This document shows, in pieces, positions 5,871 through 9,875 of a stretch of 9,875 nt of DNA. Below the pieces are notes generated by a model that worked only from the letters and a program-made list of their open reading frames with translations, was not told the origin of the DNA and made no database searches. Numbering within the stretch: the stretch's first letter is position 1; each line of letters starts with the position of its first letter. Source of the DNA: an uncultured Clostridia bacterium (lineage in GTDB: Bacteria > Bacillota > Clostridia > TANB77 > CAG-508); contig CALXAS010000051.1 in assembly GCA_944386315.1 (NCBI GenBank), positions 1-9,875 on the forward strand, read 5' to 3'. Both the position numbers and the translations under genes were made by a program.

Positions 5871-6977
5871 GTGAGGAAAAAAATTTGGAAAAATATAGAA
5901 TGGGGAATACTAATCTGTACCATTTTATTAATTGGTATAGGACTAGTAGCACTATTTTCTGCAACACAAAATACGGAATATGAAGAATTAAAAAGGCAGA
6001 TAATGTGGATTGGAATTAGTATTCCTATTGTAATAATGGTGATATGGATAGACTATGAATGGATAGCTAAAATATCACCTATTATATATGGAATTGTATT
6101 AATATTGCTAGTAGCTGTTTTATTTACAGAACCAATAAACGGAGCAAGTAGTTGGTTCAATTTAGGTGCATTTTCTATTCAACCATCAGAATTTGCAAAA
6201 ATTCTTACGGTTATTGTATTTGCATTAGTCATTACAAAAATACAAACAAGAGGTAGGGATGAACTTAGTAGACCTACTAGGCTACTATTAGCCCTTATGG
6301 TTGTGGCAGTTCCAGTTTTATTAATTATTAAACAACCTGATTATGGAACAGCACTTGCCTTTTTAATGGCTACTGTATTTATGCTATTTGTTGCAGGAAT
6401 CAAAAAAAGATATATTATTGGAGCCATTTTAATTGTAGTAATTGCAGCTCCTTTACTATATTTCTTTATATTGCCAGAACATGCTAAAACTAGAATTGAT
6501 GTATTTCTAAATCCTGATTTAGACCCAAGAGGAGCAGGATATAATGTGATACAATCTAAATTAGCCATTGGTTCTGGTCAATTCTTAGGAATGGGATTAT
6601 TAAAAGGAAACCAAACACAATTAGGATTTCTATATCCTAAAACGACAGACTTTATCTTTTCTGTAATAGGAGAAGAAATGGGATTTGTAGCGACAGCAGG
6701 CATCGTTATTGTTTATGTGGTATTAATTACAAAAGCAATTTATGTGGCAAAAACAGCCAAAGATGATTTAGGTTCCTATATAGCAGCCGGAATTGCAGGT
6801 ATTTTCCTATTTCATATGGTAGAAAATATAGGAATGACAATAGGTCTGCTTCCTATTACTGGTGTTCCACTACCATTTGTAAGCTATGGAGGAAGTTCTT
6901 TGCTTACCAACTTAATTTTAATTGCACTATTATTAAATATTAGTGGAAGAAGACAAAAAGCAATATTTGTAGAATAG
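5871..6977 (+). CDS. rodA: SEDS peptidoglycan glycosyltransferase RodA/FtsW
   Basis: 368 aa, a polytopic membrane protein with about ten hydrophobic segments. SEDS proteins polymerise lipid II into glycan strands, RodA with PBP2 for elongation and FtsW with a class B PBP for division. Seen: FSIQPSEFAKI (101-111), the conserved SEDS signature; KQPDYGTAL (154-162); YPKTTDFIFSVIGEEMG (255-271), where D260 aligns with the catalytic Asp; and GVPLPFVSYGGSS (331-343). The start is GTG at 5871, with AAAGGA (5857-5862) 8 nt upstream. Its place after minDE and its length favour RodA, as in many clostridial mre/min clusters, but FtsW cannot be excluded from motifs alone. dusB begins 9 nt after the stop. 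Confidence 0.88.
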   Translation: MRKKIWKNIEWGILICTILLIGIGLVALFSATQNTEYEELKRQIMWIGISIPIVIMVIWIDYEWIAKISPIIYGIVLILLVAVLFTEPINGASSWFNLGAFSIQPSEFAKILTVIVFALVITKIQTRGRDELSRPTRLLLALMVVAVPVLLIIKQPDYGTALAFLMATVFMLFVAGIKKRYIIGAILIVVIAAPLLYFFILPEHAKTRIDVFLNPDLDPRGAGYNVIQSKLAIGSGQFLGMGLLKGNQTQLGFLYPKTTDFIFSVIGEEMGFVATAGIVIVYVVLITKAIYVAKTAKDDLGSYIAAGIAGIFLFHMVENIGMTIGLLPITGVPLPFVSYGGSSLLTNLILIALLLNISGRRQKAIFVE

Positions 6978-6986
6978 AAGGTAGAA

Positions 6987-7982
6987 ATGCAAGTGTTATT
7001 AAAACCATTAACGATTGGAAATGTAAGCCTAGAAAATAATGTGATTTTAGCCCCTATGGCAGGACTAACCGATAATCCTTTTCGTAGAATTGTAAAACAG
7101 GTAGGAGGAGTAGGTTTAGTTTGCACAGAAATGATAAGCAGTAAGGGGATTTTTTATCATGACCAAAAAACGTTTTCGTTATGGGATAGAAACGAAGAAA
7201 AAGAGCCTGTAGCGGTACAAATTTTTGGAAGTGATAAAGAAGCCATTAGCTATGCAGTAAAAGTACTAGTAGAGAAAAATGCGAAAATTATTGATATCAA
7301 TATGGGATGTCCAGCTCCTAAAATTGTGAAAAATGGAGACGGAAGCAAGCTATTATTAAATTTACCATTAGCAGAAGAAATTGCAAGAGCAGCGGTAGAA
7401 GTAGCAGAAGGGAAAGTACCTATTACGGTAAAAATGAGAATAGGATGGGATAAAGAACATATTGTAGCAGTAGAGGCAGCTAAACGATTAGAAAGAGCAG
7501 GTGTATCTGCTATTACCGTTCATGGCAGGACAAGAGAAGAATATTATGCAGGAAAAGCAGACTGGGAAATGATAAAAAAAGTAAAAGAAGCGGTTTCTAT
7601 TCCTGTTATTGGAAATGGGGATATCAAAACCAAAGAAGATGCTATTTCCATGTTAGAGAGGACAAAAGTAGATGGCATTATGATAGGAAGAGCAGCAGTA
7701 GGAAATCCATGGTTATTGCGAGAAATTATTAGCTTTTTACAAGAAAAAGAGATAGTACCTATCTGTAGGGAAGAAAAATTACAAACGATTCTGCAACATA
7801 TCGATTGGGAGGTAGAAGAAAAAGGAGAGATAGTAGGAATAAAAGAACTAAGAAAACATTTATGTGCTTATTTAAAAAATATGCCGGAAGCGGCAAAAAT
7901 GAGAGAAAAAATCAATACAATAGAAACAAAAAAGGAATTGGTACAAAGCTTTACTGAATACTTTCAAAGTTTAGGAATATAG
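6987..7982 (+). CDS. dusB: tRNA dihydrouridine synthase, DusB type
   Basis: 331 aa, the normal length for an FMN-dependent tRNA dihydrouridine synthase, which reduces uridines in the tRNA D-loop using NADPH. Seen: a TIM barrel with APMAGLTDNPFR (22-33), an FMN-binding element; the catalytic NMGCPAPK (105-112, proton donor C108); VKMRIGW (148-154); HGRTREEYYAG (179-189); GNGDI (209-213); and GRAAVGNPWL (234-243) for the phosphate. A helical C-terminal RNA-binding domain follows. The pattern NMGCPAPKI and the HGRTR form fit the DusB subfamily. The ribosome binding site AGAAGG (6976-6981) overlaps the rodA stop codon, implying coupling. It is a housekeeping gene and looks intact. Confidence 0.93.
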   Translation: MQVLLKPLTIGNVSLENNVILAPMAGLTDNPFRRIVKQVGGVGLVCTEMISSKGIFYHDQKTFSLWDRNEEKEPVAVQIFGSDKEAISYAVKVLVEKNAKIIDINMGCPAPKIVKNGDGSKLLLNLPLAEEIARAAVEVAEGKVPITVKMRIGWDKEHIVAVEAAKRLERAGVSAITVHGRTREEYYAGKADWEMIKKVKEAVSIPVIGNGDIKTKEDAISMLERTKVDGIMIGRAAVGNPWLLREIISFLQEKEIVPICREEKLQTILQHIDWEVEEKGEIVGIKELRKHLCAYLKNMPEAAKMREKINTIETKKELVQSFTEYFQSLGI

Positions 7983-8017
7983 ATAGAATAAGAAATAACA
8001 GGAGGGGAAAATATCTG

Positions 8018-8635
8018 ATGCATAAAAAAATAAAAATTCTATTTATTATCCTATTAGGAATTGCCGTCATTTCCTTTTTTATTTTTTTCATTTTTTGTGA
8101 TAAAACAAAAGAAAATGGAAATACTATAACTAGTCGATCGGAAGAAGAAATGATACAAAGTATTTTAAATATGGAGCAGTATACAGCAGAAATGTTGGTG
8201 GAAGTACAAAGTAATAAAAACAATAATCAATATAAAATAAAACAAACTTATACAAAGCCTAATAGAGAAAGGCAAGAAATATTGGAACCAAGTCATATTG
8301 CAGGAATAATTACAGAATATGATGGACAAAACTTAATACTTACAAATCCAAAATTAAACTTAAGCTCTCTATATGAAAATTATCCCTATGCGGTGAGTAA
8401 TGATTTATGGCTGGGTAGCTTTGCAAGTGATTATCAAACTTATACCAATAAAAAGAGTAGCATAGAAGAAGGACAAATTTTATTAGAGGTAAAAAATGAA
8501 ATGGGCAATAAATATAATTTATACAAAAAACTTTATATAGACACAAAAACAGGAAAACCAACAAAATTAATCGTACAGGATATTAACCAAAATACCACGA
8601 TTTACATATCATATACTAAGATAGAAATATCTTAA
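8018..8635 (+). CDS. GerS-like membrane-anchored protein (LolA-like fold)
   Basis: 205 aa. A short basic start is followed by a hydrophobic segment (about 6-26, KILFIILLGIAVISFFIFFI), then C27 and an extracellular beta-rich domain with YKIKQTYTKPNRER (70-83), EYDGQNLILTNPKLNLSSLYENYPY (101-125), KLYIDTKTGKPTKLIVQD (170-187) and TTIYISYTKIEIS (193-205). This arrangement matches the clostridial GerS-like / outer-membrane lipoprotein-sorting-like family, whose founding member is needed for cortex hydrolysis in Clostridioides difficile spore germination. The Cys is preceded by Phe, not Gly/Ala/Ser, so it is a poor lipobox and the segment may act as a plain membrane anchor. The exact role is unknown. 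GGAGGGG (8001-8007) precedes ATG 8018. It lies between dusB and mazF; in C. difficile, as I recall, gerS lies beside alr and mazEF. Confidence 0.72.
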   Translation: MHKKIKILFIILLGIAVISFFIFFIFCDKTKENGNTITSRSEEEMIQSILNMEQYTAEMLVEVQSNKNNNQYKIKQTYTKPNRERQEILEPSHIAGIITEYDGQNLILTNPKLNLSSLYENYPYAVSNDLWLGSFASDYQTYTNKKSSIEEGQILLEVKNEMGNKYNLYKKLYIDTKTGKPTKLIVQDINQNTTIYISYTKIEIS

Positions 8636-8703
8636 AAATGCGCATATTTAGAATAAATAAAAAAGCACTTTCGATACGTAAAAATAGTAGGAGTGATTCA
8701 CAA

Positions 8704-9048
8704 ATGGTAATAAAAAGAGGAGATATGTTCTATGCGGATTTAAGTCCAGTGGTAGGTTCAGAACAAGGAGGAATTAGACCAGTTATTATCATACAAAATG
8801 ATATAGGAAATAAGCATAGTCCCACAGTAATTGCAGCAGCAATTACCTCTCAGACAGGAAAAAATAAATTACCTACTCATATAGAAATAGGCTCACAAAA
8901 TAACGGATTAAAAGCAGATTCGATTGTGCTAACAGAACAAATTCGTACAATTGATAAAAGTAGATTAAAAGAAAAAATTGGGCATATTGATGATGAAGTG
9001 GTAATGGAAAAAATTAATAATGCACTAGGTGTTAGCTTTGGTTTGTGA
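8704..9048 (+). CDS. mazF: MazF/EndoA-type endoribonuclease toxin
   Basis: 114 aa, the size of B. subtilis NdoA/EndoA, a sequence-specific mRNA interferase of the PemK/MazF family. Seen: IKRGDMFYADLSPVVGSEQG (3-22), GGIRPVIIIQND (21-32), SPTVIAAAITSQ (38-49), LPTHIEIG (55-62), DSIVLTEQIRTIDKSRL (71-87) and IGHIDDEVMEK-like helices at the end. These match EndoA closely, including the basic R in GGIRPV and the TSQ active-site region. I chose ATG 8704 because the protein then begins like EndoA and AGGAG (8689-8693) lies 10 nt upstream. An in-frame ATG at 8638 would add 22 residues and has no ribosome binding site. No mazE-type antitoxin gene lies upstream in the 68-nt gap or nearby, which is unusual. 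It ends in the stem of a strong terminator. Confidence 0.88.
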   Translation: MVIKRGDMFYADLSPVVGSEQGGIRPVIIIQNDIGNKHSPTVIAAAITSQTGKNKLPTHIEIGSQNNGLKADSIVLTEQIRTIDKSRLKEKIGHIDDEVVMEKINNALGVSFGL

Positions 9049-9084
9049 ACTTTAGGGATGTTCCTTAAAGTTCACAAACTTTTT
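9041..9084 (+). terminator. Strong intrinsic terminator after mazF
   Basis: GTTTGTGAAC-TTTAGGGA (9041-9058) pairs with TCCT-TAAAGTTCACAAAC (9062-9079) to form an 18-bp stem with one G-U pair and a 3-nt loop, followed by TTTTT (9080-9084). The stem begins inside the last codons of mazF, and the T-tract overlaps the stop codon of the convergent HD-GYP gene. It ends the rightward operon. On the minus strand no T-tract follows, so it would terminate leftward transcription poorly. Its core is shared with the hairpin at 2988-3022. Confidence 0.9.
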
Positions 9085-9875
9085 ATACTCTTAATTTTTT
9101 AATAATTTTAATTTCATCATATAAACGTTTTTTTACATGTTCTCTTGTATCAATAGCAGTGATAAATTCTGACAAAATTTGTTCATAATTATCAAGAGTT
9201 TCTCCTTGTTTTAAAAGAATTTTCATACCTTCCTCATAATATTTCTTTTCTGAATCTTTTTTTGCTTTATTTCGTTTTTCTCCATACTTGGCAACAGTTT
9301 GCAATCTTTTAATTTCTTCTTTTAAAAAGTTGATATAATCCATCACACAAGCAATTTCGTAATAAATATCGTCAATTACTACTTTAAATAAAGCTTTTAG
9401 TGCAGTACTATCGATTTTTCCTACTTTATAATCTTCCTTTAACATATCCAAAGCGACTGGTTTTAAATATTCTTCAGGTCTGGCATCTTTAATTAATTCT
9501 TTTAAAGTTTCAGAAATATTAATATGTGTTGTATATTGTCTCTTGGTTACAATGGCGTCATATTCGTCGGCTACACGAATAATTTGAGCAACATAAGGAA
9601 TATCTTTTTTGGTTAAACCTTGAGGATATCCTGTACCATTTAAAGCTTCGTGATGATATAAAGCACCATCTGCATAAGGTCTTAATTCTAAATCGTGCAT
9701 ACACATATCGTATCCAAGCGTGGTATGCTTTTTCATAATTTCAAACTCTTCTAGAGTGAGAGGACCAGGTTTGGATAAAATTTCATAAGGAATTTTTAAT
9801 TTCCCAATATCATGTAGATAGGCACAAGTGGTAGCGTATACGGTGTAAACTTTTTTGCATTTTAAATATTCACAT
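9083..9875 (-). CDS. HD-GYP domain protein, probable cyclic-di-GMP phosphodiesterase (5' end cut)
   Basis: 263 residues visible; the N-terminus lies beyond the right edge. Seen: YLHDIGKLKIP (visible residues 19-29), the HD pair with the DIGK motif; ILSKPGPLTLEEFEIMKKH (33-51); the HD-GYP signature YHHEALNGTGYPQGL (about 74-88); and IIRVADEYDAIVTKRQY (about 98-114). This set of metal ligands and the GYP loop is that of phosphodiesterases that break down cyclic di-GMP (or similar dinucleotides). The C-terminal portion of about 110 residues is highly charged and predicted helical, probably coiled-coil, and I do not recognise it as a known output domain. The stop codon (9085-9083) overlaps the T-tract of the mazF terminator. 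The visible reading frame is open up to the window edge. Confidence 0.87.
   Translation of the reverse strand, partial: CEYLKCKKVYTVYATTCAYLHDIGKLKIPYEILSKPGPLTLEEFEIMKKHTTLGYDMCMHDLELRPYADGALYHHEALNGTGYPQGLTKKDIPYVAQIIRVADEYDAIVTKRQYTTHINISETLKELIKDARPEEYLKPVALDMLKEDYKVGKIDSTALKALFKVVIDDIYYEIACVMDYINFLKEEIKRLQTVAKYGEKRNKAKKDSEKKYYEEGMKILLKQGETLDNYEQILSEFITAIDTREHVKKRLYDEIKIIKKLRV

Noticed and set aside
5434..5923. Phe/Leu-rich minus-strand frames opposite minE
   Set aside because: They are mirror artefacts of the Glu/Lys-rich minE tail, with no ribosome binding site and no family resemblance.

Overview
The window looks like chromosomal DNA of an AT-rich, low-GC Gram-positive bacterium, most likely an uncultured gut-type member of the Clostridia. 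This rests on strong AGGAGG-type ribosome binding sites, sigma-A-like promoters, strong A/T codon bias, a GerS-like lipoprotein-family gene, an EndoA/MazF gene and a minD-minE-rodA block. The exact lineage cannot be read from the sequence alone.

Left part (1-1884, minus strand): three overlapping genes form the core of a diversity-generating retroelement (DGR). In transcription order they are a MutS-domain-I-like small protein (MSL), an Avd-type four-helix-bundle protein and a DGR-type reverse transcriptase (YMDD, IGN-x-TSQ), which runs off the left edge. The genes overlap by 4 and 16 nt and share one near-consensus promoter at 1930-1958. No template repeat, variable repeat or target protein is visible. 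There is no intergenic room for a template repeat between avd and RT, so it probably lies beyond the left edge or elsewhere.

Middle left (1885-3033): a 247-bp divergent intergenic region carries promoters for both directions. It is followed on the plus strand by a 63-aa unknown protein and a RelE/ParE-type toxin-antitoxin pair. A 150-bp gap follows with a promoter and a hairpin just before the next Shine-Dalgarno sequence.

Right part (3034-9048, plus strand): housekeeping genes. cca (tRNA CCA end-adding enzyme) comes first. A new promoter at 4295-4323 then begins a likely operon of minD, minE with a long acidic/charged tail, rodA, dusB, a GerS-like membrane-anchored protein and mazF/endoA. 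minC, alr and mazE are not in the places where relatives often carry them. The block ends in a strong hairpin terminator that overlaps the mazF stop codon.

Right edge (9083-9875, minus strand): a convergent HD-GYP cyclic-di-GMP phosphodiesterase-like gene, cut at its 5' end.

The most notable items are the MSL-Avd-RT retroelement core next to housekeeping genes, and two hairpins (2988-3022 and 9041-9079). These share a 19-nt core but have different, internally compensated stem arms, and they bracket the housekeeping block.
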